This document shows positions 19,931 through 30,952 of a stretch of DNA of 64,000 bases, one piece after another. Below the pieces are notes generated by a model, which saw only the letters and a list, made by a program, of their open reading frames with translations, did no database searches and had not been told where the DNA came from. How positions within the stretch are numbered: the stretch's first letter is position 1; each line of letters begins with the position of its first letter. The position numbers were made by a program, and so were the translations under genes. The stretch is from Lepus europaeus (lineage: Eukaryota; Chordata; Mammalia; Lagomorpha; Leporidae): the NCBI RefSeq assembly GCF_033115175.1, contig NC_084828.1, forward strand, positions 94,117,388 to 94,181,387, written 5' to 3'.

Positions 19931-22214
19931 ATGATTAAAACATTAGCATAGTTATTATTTTAATTGTCTTACATGTTTAATCTATCCACCATGTTCACGT
20001 TAGAGCACTCTGAATTTGTTTGTGTAACTGCCCTTACCAGTGAGCTCCTGTCTCTGATACTTTCTTCTTGCTAGCTCTCTGTTTTAGTTTGAAGAACTCC
20101 CTCTAGCATTTCTTGTAGGACAGGTCTGGTGGTGACAAAGCCTTTTAGCTTCTGTCTGGGAGGTCTTTATCTCTCCCTTATTTCTAAATGATAGCTTGGG
20201 CCTTCAATACAATGAAAGTCTCACCCACTTCCTCCTGGCCTGAAGGGTTTCTGCTGAGAAGTCAGCTGTCCGGTGAGTTTGAACACCCTTGTGGGTTATT
20301 TATTTCTTTCCTCTTGTTTTGAGAATTTCACCTTCATTTTTACTCTGTGAAATTTTTATGATATCTTAGGGTAGACTTGATTGAGTTGAATCTGACTGGT
20401 GACCTTTGACCTTTCTATACTTGGAGAATTGTATCCTTTTCTAAGCTTGGGACGTTTTCTGGTATCTGTGAATAAGCTTTCTACCTTTTCGGTATTCTCA
20501 AGTCCTTCAAAACCCAATAACCCAGATGTTTGCATTTTTCATGCTGTGCCAAAGTTCCCATAAGCTTTCTTCAGTCCTCATCTCTGCTTTATCATGTGCC
20601 TCCTCCGGGTGTGTTTTCGCATAGCCTGTCTTCAAGCACACGTATTTTGCCTTCTGTTTGATCTAGTTTGCAATGATGCCTTTGAATTTTGGTCTGGTGT
20701 ACTTTTCAGCTGAAGGTTTTTAGAAATTGCTTCAGTCCTTCTTCTAAGTTTCTCTGACAAAATACTGAAATATTTCTGTGTTTTATTGAAGTCCACTGAG
20801 TTTCCCTAAAACACCTACTTTAAATCTCCTGTCCTAGCACTCACACACAATGGTTGCTGTATGATTGGCTTCCAGAACCTTATTTTGCCCATTAGGTGAG
20901 GTCATGGTTCCCTACAAGTCTCTGATGCCTGTTAACATGTGACAACATCTGCTCACGGAAGGCATTTATTTAGTTTTCACAATCGGGCTTGGTTTGTACC
21001 TGTCCTGTCAGAAAATCTAAGCAGATTGCTTGTTTTCTCCAAGCTATGGTTACTGCTGCTATTTGAGTTGTAGCAGGTGCCCTAAATCCAGATGTGTCAT
21101 GAGTCTGTGGTTGCTTTGTTGACACTGTCCCTGGCTGAAGTTTTTCCCAAGTCTGCACTTGGTTTGTTGTTCATGATGGACTTGAGGAGTATTTAAAAGG
21201 TTATTCCATGCCTGTGAGCCTCTGCCTCAGGCTAGAGTGGTCCCAGACACTTCATCCAGAATCATGGGCCCATTTGGCAGGATTCTGCCCAGCACTAGGC
21301 TCCACCTAGAAACTGGCCCTAGACTTCTATGCAGTGATTTGGTGCCTACCTCCTTCTCTCCCCAGTGACTCCCATGTTATACTGCCTGGGATTGGGAGAG
21401 GAGTGGGGTGGGGAAGTCCATAGCCACCAGTGCCACATTGCTGGACTGCACCCAAAGCCCACAGCCTGTTGAGACCAGGGTAGCACATGGGCAGGACCAA
21501 GGGCCACTCTGCTGTGGGCTGCCTGCTGTTGTAGTGTACTAATGGCCTGGGATTGCTGATGTTGGCTGGAATACAAGTCCAACCAACTGGGGCCGTGGGT
21601 CTCCACCTAGCACTGGGGTGGACACTCTGTCTGCAGCCACCAGCTTGGAGGTAGAGGCCTTTGGAATTCCTTCAGTGTTGGGTTTCACCGCCCTGCACTG
21701 AGTTTCAACACAAAGTTCTTTGCTTGCTTTCCTATCCTACTCCCTAGCGGAAATAGTCTTTCTCCATGCTGTGCTATCTGGGGTTGGGGGAGCAGTGGTA
21801 GAGGCTGGGCATTAGCTACCAGGCTGATGTGGGTCCAGAGGCTGTGTTTGTGGACACTGGCCTGCAGTCAGGGACTGTGGGGCTCTGTAAGGTACCGGGT
21901 TTCACTGTAGTGGGCCTGGTACCGAGCTCCCAGGCTAAAACCTGGACTAATTCCCTCTCCTCCCAAGTGGGAGGCATCTTTTCCCCAGCTTCATTGCTTG
22001 GAGTTGGGGGAGAGACGATGCAGGCTACTCTTTCCTTCCTGCCTTTGTCAGTGCATCTTGTCTTATTATTATGCTAGAACCGTGTGCTGTGATGGCGCAC
22101 CTGCTTTCCTCGGCTCCTGTGAAGGTAGTTTTGTGCATGCCTAGCTGTTCAAACAGCTGTTTCTGTGGGGAATGATAGTAGGAGGCCCTCACTCTGCCGC
22201 CGTCTTGCTCTGCC

Positions 22215-23394
22215 TCCTTCCCATAGTCTCTCCTTATTCAGATGTCATTCCAAATCTCAGTCTAAAGTCTCCTCTGAGACTCAAAGCAAATTCGTTCCAG
22301 TTGTGAGCCTTGGGAAACAAAACCGAGTCACACCTTCTAAGATCCTTGATGGGACAAGCACGGGGTGAACTAGGGAAGTGAAAAGGAGTAGCCAGCCCAA
22401 AGCAAGACTGAAACCCAGAGGGGCAGACATGAACTCCTAAAGCTCTGAGTCTGGCATTCTGTGCATCCCACAGTGGGAGGGGAGCCCCCAAAGCCACAGG
22501 CAGCTGCACACCCACAGTTTTGCTAGTCACAGACCATATGTCTGATCTCTTAGCTGGCAGGCTGACATCTGTGGCTCTCCAAGACCGCTGTTGTATGCTG
22601 CTGGCCGCTCTACCTTTCTGGGGTTCTGGCTGTGGCTCCACTGCCAAGGCTCTCTGGCAATCCTTCAGTTCAGGCAAACCTCTGCTTTGCCCCCAACACT
22701 TTCCTGTGAAATCTCAGTGGAAGCTACCATGACCCCATAACTCCTGCACTCTGCACACCTGCAGAATAGCAGCGTGTCTGTGCCCCCAGGTCCTGGCCCT
22801 CCTTGAACTGCTGCTCACACAGCCGTGGCGCACTTCACTGCAAGTAGGGAGCAGAATCCTGAGGTGGCCCTGGGCAGTGAGCCCATTCAGAGAACGGAAG
22901 CCCTTGTGCACTTCTAGGCCTCTGGGCCTGTGAGGGAAGGGCCACCTTGCAGATTTCGGAGACACGGTAAGGCCTCTTCTCATTTGATCCAATGCAAATC
23001 AGCTGGCTCCCTTTTAGCCTCTAACCTCTTTAGCAAGTAGAGCCTCAACCTCATCATTGCACACTTTTTCTTTGCTCCTTCGCTAGTGAGGCTGCAACTT
23101 TTCCAACTCCTTCCACTCTGCTTCCTTTTGCTACCAACTCTCACTAAAATTTCACTCAAAGTGGCCAATAATACCCATTCCTGGATGCTTCACTGTGTAG
23201 AAATTTCTGCTGCCAGATAAAGTATTCATCATCCTTAAGTTCAGCTTGCCATGAACTCTAGGGCTTGCACACAGTCAGCCAAGTTCTTTGCAACGTTGTG
23301 GTGCAGGAAAGGTGGCCTTTACCCACTGGCTTCTTTTTCACTCAAGACCATCTCCGTGGACTCCTCATCATCTTTTTAAAAAATTTTTTGTTTA
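22215..23394 (-). mobile_element. MaLR internal region, middle part
   Basis: Antisense THE1/MST-like internal text: CAGTCTAAAGTCTCCTCTGA, AGGCCTCTGGGCCTGTGAGG, GTAGAAATTTCTGCTGCCAG. It continues on the far side of the ERV1 insertion at 27114. No coding frame is kept. Confidence 0.7.
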
Positions 23395-23399
23395 AGTTT

Positions 23400-23790
23400 T
23401 AAGCTTTTATTTAATGAGAAAAACATATAGGAGAGTGAGGGCTGTATCTAAAAGAGAGAGGGAAATCTGGATTCATCCTGAGCACCAGGAGCCAGCCATG
23501 TGGAGGAGCACGAAGGCCGGGAAGCATCGGGTGGGTGGCCCAAAGGCTACGTGCCCTGAAGGCACAGGGGCAGCAAGAGGGTCCAGGGAAGAAGGGACAA
23601 AAAAGGGGCGGACCCACCATGTTTCAGGCTTTTAATCCACTTCCAAAGTGGAGTGGTTACTTAGTCTGATTGGCCAGTGGGCACACAGGGGTGGCCTGTA
23701 GGGACATGAGGTCACACAGGGGCGTGGTGAAGGCGTGGCTTTCCAGCCCACAGACCTGATCAATTTTATCCCGTATGCCTGCCTACAACA
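23400..23790 (-). mobile_element. 3' LTR of the ERV1 fossil
   Basis: Minus-strand LTR starting TGTTGTAGGC right after the purine tract, with CCAATCAGAC and a TTAAATAAAAGC polyadenylation region. The end near 23400 is A/T-rich and not sharply defined. Confidence 0.65.
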
Positions 23791-24847
23791 TTCCCCCCTC
23801 AGAGACTTCATTCCCTTAACCCTAAGGGATGTGGAAGAGCGTGGAATCATCCCTCTTCTGTAGCTGCTTCCCGCTTATGGGGGGTGTAGTGCAGGCCCTG
23901 CCTGTCTGGGGTCTAGAAGTGTCTGTCTATCTCATCTAGCAAATTCACTTTGTGAGCTGGAGCAATCTCAGTCACCACCAATGTCTGTGTCCCCTGCACG
24001 GTCAGTTATTCCCAGAAGTCAAGTTCTGAAACATGTAAGTTTGTTAATTAGCATAAGCAAAACTGGAACAAGACCAATGGGAAGTGGAGTGCCCCTTAAG
24101 ATGAAAAGAACATATCTTACAGGCTCCCAGGTAGTGGGTGGTGATTGGCTACCCTTACATAGATTATAAAACCATTTAGCTTGAGCATAGAGAATTATAA
24201 CAGAAGAAACCATTAGGAATTTTATCATAGGTAACAGTTCCCAGAGGATCAAAAGAGGAGGCAGGGACAGCATGTCTGCCTTAAGGAGCGGCAGTTTTGA
24301 TGTGAGGAGAGCAAAGGCTTTGCTTATCTTTCTGCTTAAGCTCTCTGATTGGCTTACAGGAACAGTCAGGTGTGTCTTTTGGGTTCACCTGTGAAGACTT
24401 AAGAGGTAGAAGTCCAATCTTAATGTGACTGAGGCAGTCGTGCTCAGTAGCACGTGGTAAGGTCCCTTCCATTTAAGCCGCAACTGCTCTGAAGAGGATC
24501 TTTCTAGGAATGGCTCGCTCAGGAATTCCTAATATTGGAGTTTTGGTCAAAAGCTCCCTAAGTCCTTGGAACACCTTCTGTAGCTTCCCTGTCCAGCACA
24601 GGGTGTCTGTGTCAGGGGCTTTTTAAGCAAACACAGGGCTTAGAATCCAAATGCTGGAAGCCATATTCTGTAGAATCCTGTCAGCAGGTCCCAGTTAATC
24701 CTTTGGAACAACTCTCGTGGCTACCTTGCCCAGCACCGTGTCTGCAGCAGGGCCTCTTGGAAGCTGTATACAAAGCTTGGGATCGAAAGCTTGGACTCCA
24801 GTTCCACAGAATCGTGCCATTCCCAGAAATAGTCTTACATGCCTTTT

Positions 24848-25209
24848 TTTTTTTTATTATTATTATTATTTTTTTTTTATTTTTGACAGGCAGAGTGGAC
24901 AGTGAGAGAGAGACAGAGAGAAAGGTCTTCCTTTTGCCGTTGGTTCACCCTCCAATGGCCGCCGCGGTAGCGCGCTGCGGCCGGCGCACCACGCTGATCC
25001 GTTGGCAGGAGCCAGGTACTTCTCCTGGTCTCCCATGGGGTGCAGGACCCAAGTACTTGGGCCATCCTCCACTGCACTCCCTGGCCACAGCAGAGGGCTG
25101 GCCTGGAAGAGGGGCAACCGGGACAGGATCGGTGCCCCGACCGGGACTAGAACCCGGTGTGCCGGCGCCGCAAGGCGGAGGATTAGCCTAGTGAGCCGCG
25201 GCGCCGGCC
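24848..25209 (-). mobile_element. Young CSINE, minus strand, 14-bp TSD
   Basis: Perfect TSD CTTACATGCCTTTT at 24834-24847 and 25210-25223. Full-length young subgroup, inserted into the ERV1 fossil; the tail has grown to T-rich/TTA repeats. Confidence 0.96.
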
Positions 25210-25477
25210 CTTACATGCCTTTTAAATCTGGAATAGCTTTCTCTTCCCTTGACTGAGCACACTTTCCTGGAGTTAGAACATGCCCCAGGTAATCTAGCTC
25301 TAGTTTAGAAACCTGAGCTTTGGGAAGTTCTACATCCTCACTATCCCAGATTCTGGGTTTAGTGAGGTGCAGAAGAAATTATCTCTTAGGCAAAGGTTTA
25401 GCACACAATGTGATGCATTGAAACAACTGTCTCATCAGTAGTCCCGAGGCTTTTAACCTTATGTTAAAGCATACGAG

Positions 25478-25785
25478 AGGGGCTGACGCTGTGGCTCACT
25501 TGGTTAATCCTCCACCTGCAGCACCGGCATCCCATATAGGTGCTGAGTTCTAGTCCCGGTTGCTCCTCTTCCAGTCCAGCTCTCTGCTGTGGCCCCGGGA
25601 GGCAGTGGAGGATGGCCTAAGTGCTTGGGCCCCTGCACCCGCATGGGAGACCAGAAGGACCTGGCTCCTGGCTTCGGATCGGCGTAGCTCCGGCTGTAGC
25701 AGCCATTTGGGGGGTGAACCAATGGAAGGAAGACCTTTCTCTCTGTCTCTCTCTCTCTCACTGTCTATCTCTCAAATAATATAAA
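25478..25785 (+). mobile_element. CSINE, plus strand, 12-bp TSD
   Basis: Perfect TSD AAAGCATACGAG at 25466-25477 and 25786-25797. CTTGGTTAATCCTCC-headed subgroup, inserted into the ERV1 fossil. Confidence 0.95.
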
Positions 25786-26818
25786 AAAGCATACGAGGTA
25801 GGAATTTCACAGAGACACATGGATCTAAGAGATCATGTTTGAGGCACTTAACTTTAAGTTAAGGATATAGGCAATGGAGTTTCACACTGAGCCATAACTA
25901 AAACTTATGACAGGTAAGAATATCACACACTAGAACAAGGTAATTCTTTGGGAACAAGCTTTACCATTAATGCTAATACTATAAGTCTTTGAGAACAGAG
26001 GTCCTGCATGGGAAGTTAGTGCACAGGGCCTCCTGTTGTTAATTTAACAATTAACATTCTTATGTATGACGTCAGTGATCACCTGAGGCTCTGCCTAGGC
26101 TATGGAAGCCTTCTGAATCCACCAACTCTGTCAGTATTCAGACAAGGCCACAAGCAAAGTGGAAGTTCCCTCCTCCCTTTGGAGAAAAGTAGGCCCTTCT
26201 CTAATGACCACTCCTCTCTGCTGGGGTTTCACCCAGAGAGGTCCTCCATGAAGGGACACTTTTTGCATGAGTGTCCTGGCTTTCCACACCTGGAATGCTC
26301 TTGTGGGCTTTTTAACCAGACCAGAATGCCTTTGGGGCTGACTCTGAGGTCACTGAGTGCTACTTAGAGCAACTGCCATTCTATGAGTCTGCTGTATGGA
26401 CTCCTTCCCATATTGGAGCATTCACTTTTCTTTAATTCTATTTATTATTAGCAGTAAACACTTAAACCTATTGACATGATTTCTTTAACAATCAATCCTA
26501 TCTATATATGATAACTTTAAAACTTAAGATAACTTAGCTCATGATAACTTTAAATCATTACCATCTAGCCCAAGGGGATTTGGGATCTCATGCCAAGTTT
26601 TTAAACTGTACTCTTAGAAGTAGGTCTGTAGAAATGCATGCAGAGCTATATAGCCTCACAGTTTCTTTGTAGGACCGAGTACCAGGAGCCAGCCACATAG
26701 AGGAGCATGTAGGCCAGAAAGCATGATGTGGGTGGCCCAAAGGCCATGTGCCCGAAAGGCGCAGGGGCAGCAAGTGGGTTCAGGGAAGAAGGTAAAAGGG
26801 CCAAAAACCGCCATCATC

Positions 26819-27113
26819 TTTTTTTTAAAGATTTATTTATTTGAAAGGCAGAACAATGTGTGTGGGGGGGTATCCTCCATCCAATGGCTCTCTCCCCAAA
26901 TGGCCAGGTCAAAGCCAGGAGCCAAGAGCTTCATCTGGGCCTGTCACGTGGGTGGCAGGGCCCCAAACTACTTGGGCCATCATCCACTGCCTTCCCAGAT
27001 GCACCAGCAGGAAGCTGGAATGGATGCAGAGCAGCTGGGACATGAACTGACACTCCAATAAGGAATGCTGGTGTTGCAAGCAGCAACTTAACCCACTGCA
27101 CCAAACACCTGCC
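26819..27113 (-). mobile_element. CSINE, minus strand, at the ERV1/MaLR junction
   Basis: Antisense: AAAGATTTATTTATTTGAAA, body, ACTTAACCCACTGCACC head. It abuts the 5' LTR remnant of the ERV1 on the left; MaLR internal sequence resumes to the right after a C-rich patch. Confidence 0.9.
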
Positions 27114-27310
27114 CCCCGCCCACCCCCTCCCCCACCCCATCTTCTGAGTTCCTTCCAGATTCTTGTGTGGTGCTCCCTTACAGCATACAAACTTCTTCCA
27201 GCCTGCTTCTTCAAACTCCCCCAATCTCTGCCGGTTATCCAGCTCTAAAGCTGCTTCTACATTTCCAGGGAAACTTCCAGGAAATAGCCCCACTTCCAGG
27301 ACCCATTTCC

Positions 27311-28173
27311 TGTACAAGTCAATTTTCTGGAACTCTAACAAAATGCCTGCAGTGGGGTACTTTATAAAGAACAAAGGTCTGTTCAGCTCACAGTTTTGAG
27401 GGCTGACGTCCAATACCATGTGACTCCATTTGTCTGGTCCCTGGTGAGGGCTTCCCAGCAGGTGGCACTAGGTGGGAGTGCAGGCGAGAGGGAGCCAGAG
27501 CTCTTTGAAAACTCACTCTGGCCTTTCTGGGAAGCCGACAAGATGGTGGAAGTGGAGCAGAAGAAGCGGACCTTCTGCAGGCTCACCTACCACGGCGTGG
27601 ACCTTGGCCAGCTAGCTGCTGCACATGTCCTACCAGCAGCTCCAGCAGGGACCCCGAGCCTGGCAGAGGCGGCAGAAGCAGCACTCGCTCCTGCAGCACC
27701 TTCGCAAGGCCAAGAACGAGGCACCGCCCATGGAGAAGCCGGAGGTGGTGGAGACATGCCTGCGAGAGACTGTGGGCAGTGTTGGGGGCGAGTACAATGG
27801 CGAGACCTTCAGCCAGGTGGAGCTCCAGCCAGAGGTGATCTGCCACCACCTGGGCGAGTTCTCCATCACCTGCAAGCCCATGACTCACAGCTGGCCGGGC
27901 ATCGGCGCCACCCACTCCTGCCGCTTCACTCCCCTCGAGTGGCCCTTGCAGTAAAGGCGCGGGTTCCAGTGAGGGAAAAAGTAAAACAAAACTCACTCTG
28001 GTGGGAACCAGCTGGGGTCCACAGGAACTGCCTTAGCCCTTTCGGATGGCAGTGCTCCCAGGGGCCTGACCAGCTCCCACCAGGCCCTACCTGCACCTCA
28101 ACCCCACCGTGCCCAGGGCCAAGCAGCCGGCGTGTGAACCCTTGAGGAACAAATCACCTCCAAACCGTATTGC
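27311..28173 (-). mobile_element. MaLR LTR, high-coordinate end of the provirus
   Basis: Antisense: TGTACAAGTCAATTTTCTGG, AACAAAATGCCTGCAGTG, GTTCAGCTCACAGTTTTGAG, CTGGTGAGGGCTTCCCAGC, and to the right of the RPS15 retrocopy up to CACCTCCAAACCGTATTGC. Opened by the RPS15 insertion. Confidence 0.7.
27522..27987 (+). pseudogene. RPS15: processed pseudogene of RPS15
   Basis: Intronless copy of the 40S ribosomal protein S15 mRNA. It has a short 5' UTR, ATG at 27543, MVEVEQKKRTFCRLTYHGVD (parent [21 protein letters not shown]), then after a frameshift [20 protein letters not shown] and [20 protein letters not shown]. Two small in-frame losses are visible, one around the RRRLNRGLRRKQHS region and one before the VGS motif. 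The normal stop codon is lost; the frame now ends at 27954 inside the old AATAAA region. An A-rich tail follows. The perfect 14-bp TSD AAAACTCACTCTGG lies at 27508-27521 and 27988-28001. Not functional. Confidence 0.95.
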
Positions 28174-28179
28174 TGCGGT

Positions 28180-28631
28180 GTGAGTAGGCAGGGACTTGGC
28201 AAGGTCGGCTGGAATTCTTGCCAGCCCTGCTGTGGAATTTTTACCTAGCCATCTAAAACCACCATCTTTCCAGGATGCACCTGTGTCTTATCTGGGACCA
28301 GGAAGCAGGAGATACCATGATGACCACATGGATATTAAACTCGATGTGGAGGTGCCATAAAAATCCCAGATGGTGGGGCCGGTGCTGTGGCTTAGCGGGT
28401 GAGGCCACCGCCTGCAGTGCCGGCATCCAGTATGGGCGCCGGTTCATATTCCAGCTGCTGCACTTCCGATCCAGCTCTCTGCTGTGGCCTGGGAAAACAG
28501 TAGAAGATGGCCCAGGTTCTTGGGCCCCTGCTCCAGTGTAGGAGACCCAGAGGAAGCTCCTGGCTCCTGGCTTCGGATCAGCACAGTTCTGGCCATTATA
28601 GCCAAGTGAGGAGTGAACCAGCAGATGGAAG

Positions 28632-28678
<47 letters not shown>

Positions 28679-29088
28679 CTCCTTCTCTCTCTGTGTAACT
28701 CTTTCAAATAAATAATTCTAAAAAAAAAAAAAAATCCCAGATGGCTTCACTCATGCTAAGACCCCACTCCGTTTGCTTATTCAATGAAGGCTGCACCCCC
28801 ACCTCATAAAAGAGGCTGAGAATGGAGAGAGCCCTGTTTTTGCCCCTGACCTTGGTTGGGGTACTATTCATCTCCCCCACCTCTGACTCTAAGCAACGCT
28901 GGGGCCCACTCATGATGTGTATTTCTCCATGTGAGGCAGCTCATGGTTGTGCGTGAATACTTGTTTATTCTTTCACCTTTTAAATAAATCCTGCTCTCAC
29001 TTCTGCATTTTATGATTCCACTTACACTTTTTCTTTAATCTCTGTGGGGAGCAAGATCCTGGACTAAAAGTTAAGGTACCTGGCCTAT
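28180..29088 (+). mobile_element. probable ERV1 solo LTR, split by a CSINE
   Basis: Outside the CSINE, the text has CCTCATAAAAGAGGCTGAG (TATA-like), ACCTTTTAAATAAATCCTGC (polyadenylation signal) and AATCTCTGTGGGGAGCAAG in LTR order. The ends are not sharply defined. It lies between the MaLR and the next L1-A piece. Confidence 0.5.
28374..28728 (+). mobile_element. CSINE, plus strand, with TSD
   Basis: The TSD AAATCCCAGATGG flanks it (ends at 28373 and again at 28743). Full length, with a (CT)n tract at about 28634-28672 and a TCAAATAAATAATTC tail. Confidence 0.95.
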
Positions 29089-29290
29089 ATCAATAGGCCC
29101 ATGGCAACAAAGTCCCTCAGGTTTGGTTAATCTGGGAACATCTTTGTTTCTCTTACAGTTCTGCTGGCTAAAGGATTCTTGATTGACAATGTTTTTTCTT
29201 AAACACTTTGAATGTATCAACCCAATGCCTACTCACCTCAAAAGCTTTCAATGAGAAATCTGCTAGTAATTTAATTGAGGGTCCCTTCTA

Positions 29291-29371
29291 TGAGAAGCCT
29301 TCAAAAAATGTGCAGAAAAATGAAATGAAAAGGTAGTGCACATTTTCCATGAAATTTTTGAAGCTCCTTCA
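29291..29371. mobile_element. mariner-type MITE, about 81 bp
   Basis: Palindromic: starts TGAGAAGCCTTCAAAAAATG and ends CATTTTCCATGAAATTTTTG plus AAGCTCCTTCA. Inserted at a TA in L1-A: CTTCTA on the left, with TGTGAC resuming on the right. It relates to copies near 32.8, 36.1 and 46.4 kb. Confidence 0.8.
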
Positions 29372-29415
29372 GATGTGACAAGTTGCTTCTCTCTTGCTGT
29401 TTTCGAGATCCCCCT

Positions 29416-29735
29416 CTGAGAGCAGGTGTTTGGCACAGAGGTTAAGAGGCCACTCGGGACACCCACATCCCACATGGGAGTACCTGGGTCACATCTTGAC
29501 TTCTCTGCTTCTGATTCAGCTTCCTGCTAATGCACACCCTGGGAGGCAGCAGGTGATGACCCAAGTACTTGGGCTCCTGCCACCCAGGTGGGAGACAGGT
29601 GGAATTCTTGGCTCTTGACTTTGGCCAGGCCCAGCCCTCGCTGTTGTGGGCATTTGTCGAGTGAGCCAGCTTATGGATGAGTTCCCTCTCTCTCTCTCTC
29701 TGCCTTTCAAATAAAGTGGAAAAAATTTTAAATAC
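29416..29735 (+). mobile_element. CSINE, plus strand, older subfamily
   Basis: CAGGTGTTTGGCACAGAGG head, TGCTAATGCACACCCTGG variant body, (CT)n, TTTCAAATAAAGTGG tail. Inserted in L1-A. Confidence 0.88.
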
Positions 29736-29900
29736 AAGATTCTTTGCCTTTTGACAGGTTTATTATGTGTCTCTGAATTCATCCTTCTTGGAGTTCATTG
29801 AGCTTTTTGGATATTTATATTCATGTCTTTCATCAAATCTGGAGATTTTTCAGCTCCTGTTTCTTTAAACTCTGTCCTTTCTTCTCTGCTGGCAAGAAGT

Positions 29901-30212
29901 TCTGATAAACACGGGGCCGTGGCATGGCTGCTGCACCAGTATGTGGGAGGAACAGGTGTGGATGAGACTGTGGGCCATAATCCTGTGTAGGATTATCAGA
30001 GACTGCGTCACTGTTCATTCCACAAACTCCTTCAAATGCCAGACACAGTTCTAGGCCCTGAGGAGATAACAGCAAAGAAGAGAGAAAAGAAGCAGATATG
30101 TACACAAGAAGAAAAATGGTAGCAAATGTAAATGATAGCACCCCCCCCCCCCAGTTAAGGCACTGAGGTAGTAAGTGGCTCTTTCAGAGGGAGCCATCAG
30201 AGAAGATGTCTA
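29901..30212. other. mostly unique; 12-C run
   Basis: A MIR/L2-like patch at about 30000-30075 (TTCTAGGCCCTGAGGAGATA) and a 12-C run at 30141-30152. Confidence 0.4.
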
Positions 30213-30226
30213 AGGAAGTAACTTTT

Positions 30227-30549
30227 TAAAAAAAGATTTTATTTATTCGAGAGGTAGAGTTACAGAGAGAGCGAGAGACAGAGAGAGAGGTCTTCCATGT
30301 GCTGGTTCACTCCCCAGATGGCCGCAACAGCCAGAGCTGAGCCGATCCGAAGCCAGGAGCCAGGAGCCTCTTCTGGGTCGTCCACATGGGTGCAGGGGCC
30401 CAAGCACTTAGGCCATCTTCCACTGCTTTTCCAGGCCACAGCAGAGAGCTGGATCAGTGGAGGAGCAGCCGGGATAGGAACTGGCTATGGGAGATAGGAT
30501 GCCGGCACTGCAGGTAGAGGCTCAGCCCACTAGCCACAGCACCTGCCCC
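30227..30549 (-). mobile_element. CSINE, minus strand, 14-bp TSD
   Basis: Perfect TSD AGGAAGTAACTTTT at 30213-30226 and 30550-30563. Full length with body intact. Confidence 0.95.
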
Positions 30550-30719
30550 AGGAAGTAACTTTTACATCAACATCAACTTGGCATTAGGGGCCGGCCATGC
30601 ACTCTGTGACCTTGTGCTGGGTCGCTCCATCACATAAAGCTCAGAAGAGGACCCGGATAAAAGCAAAGATCCTGAAAGCCCCACCTCCCCATTGACGACG
30701 GGTGCTACTTCCCATCTCT

Positions 30720-30952
30720 CCATTGCTTTACTCCATGTTGTGCTTCTAAGAATATCCAGACTGGGTAATTGCAACGAGTAGAAATTATTTCTCTTGGCTC
30801 TGGAGGCTGGGAAGCCCAGGAGCAAGGCACTGGCATCAGATGGGGGCTGCCCGCTGTGTCCCCATGCGGTGGGAGGAGGGAGGACAGCAAAGGGCCGAAC
30901 ACCACGTTTCCAGGAGCAGAAGAGCAGCAGCAGGAAGACAGCCACACCACTG
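30720..30952 (-). mobile_element. MaLR-type LTR fragment
   Basis: Antisense: CCAGACTGGGTAATTGC, CTCTTGGCTCTGGAGGCTGG, AGCAAGGCACTGGCATCAG. Only the first part of the LTR, cut off by the next LTR at 30953. Confidence 0.6.

Larger units (their letters stand above)
18005..22214 (-). mobile_element. L1-B: antisense LINE with both ends, interior largely lost
   Basis: Antisense L1: the 3' UTR (TTTTGATACATGTAGTG, AGTAGTATTCCATTGTGTGC) and ORF2 3' part run to about 19590. Endonuclease-side text (TTTTAATTGGATAATTTGAT) follows at once, so most of ORF2 is missing. ORF1-side and 5' UTR text then continues to the promoter end, GCCGCCGTCTTGCTCTGCC, at about 22214. The flanking MaLR sequence is continuous across it, with a possible short TSD around AGTCT. 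It contains a CSINE and an ERV1 LTR. Confidence 0.8.
23400..26815 (-). mobile_element. ERV1 (gammaretrovirus-like) provirus fossil
   Basis: Parts: a 3' LTR at about 23400-23790 preceded, in its own sense, by a purine tract ending GGGGGGAA; an internal region 23791-26669; and a remnant of the 5' LTR at 26670-26815. The two LTRs share about 130 bp as a direct repeat (23478-23605 and 26675-26805). Short blocks resembling gammaretroviral pol are visible: reverse transcriptase near 25260-25380 and the integrase C-terminus near 24400-24480. The whole is far shorter than intact relatives and broken many times over. Two CSINEs inside and its position in the MaLR give relative age. Confidence 0.75.
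17517..28173 (-). mobile_element. MaLR (MST/THE1-like) provirus fossil with nested insertions
   Basis: An LTR at each end (17517-17918 and 27311-28173) and MaLR internal sequence between them, all antisense. Internal pieces are visible at 17919-18004, 22215-23394 and 27114-27310, and they follow the THE1/MST internal consensus in order. The gaps are filled by later insertions: L1-B, an ERV1 provirus and a CSINE. Non-autonomous, non-coding, old and broken. Confidence 0.75.
29089..29900 (-). mobile_element. L1-A fragment 3 (antisense, ORF1/5' side)
   Basis: Antisense L1 text in consensus order: TTGATTGACAATGTTTTTTC, ACTTTGAATGTATCAACCC, AATGAGAAATCTGCTAGTAA, GTGACAAGTTGCTTCTCTC, ATTCATGTCTTTCATCAAAT. 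It fits the next part of L1-A after 17516. Interrupted by a MITE and a CSINE. Confidence 0.75.

Noticed and set aside
28444-28707. Frames with Leu/Ser, Arg/Glu or Ser/Leu runs in CSINEs (here and at dozens of other sites)
   Set aside because: They translate the (CT)n/(GA)n tract and the conserved SINE body; not genes.
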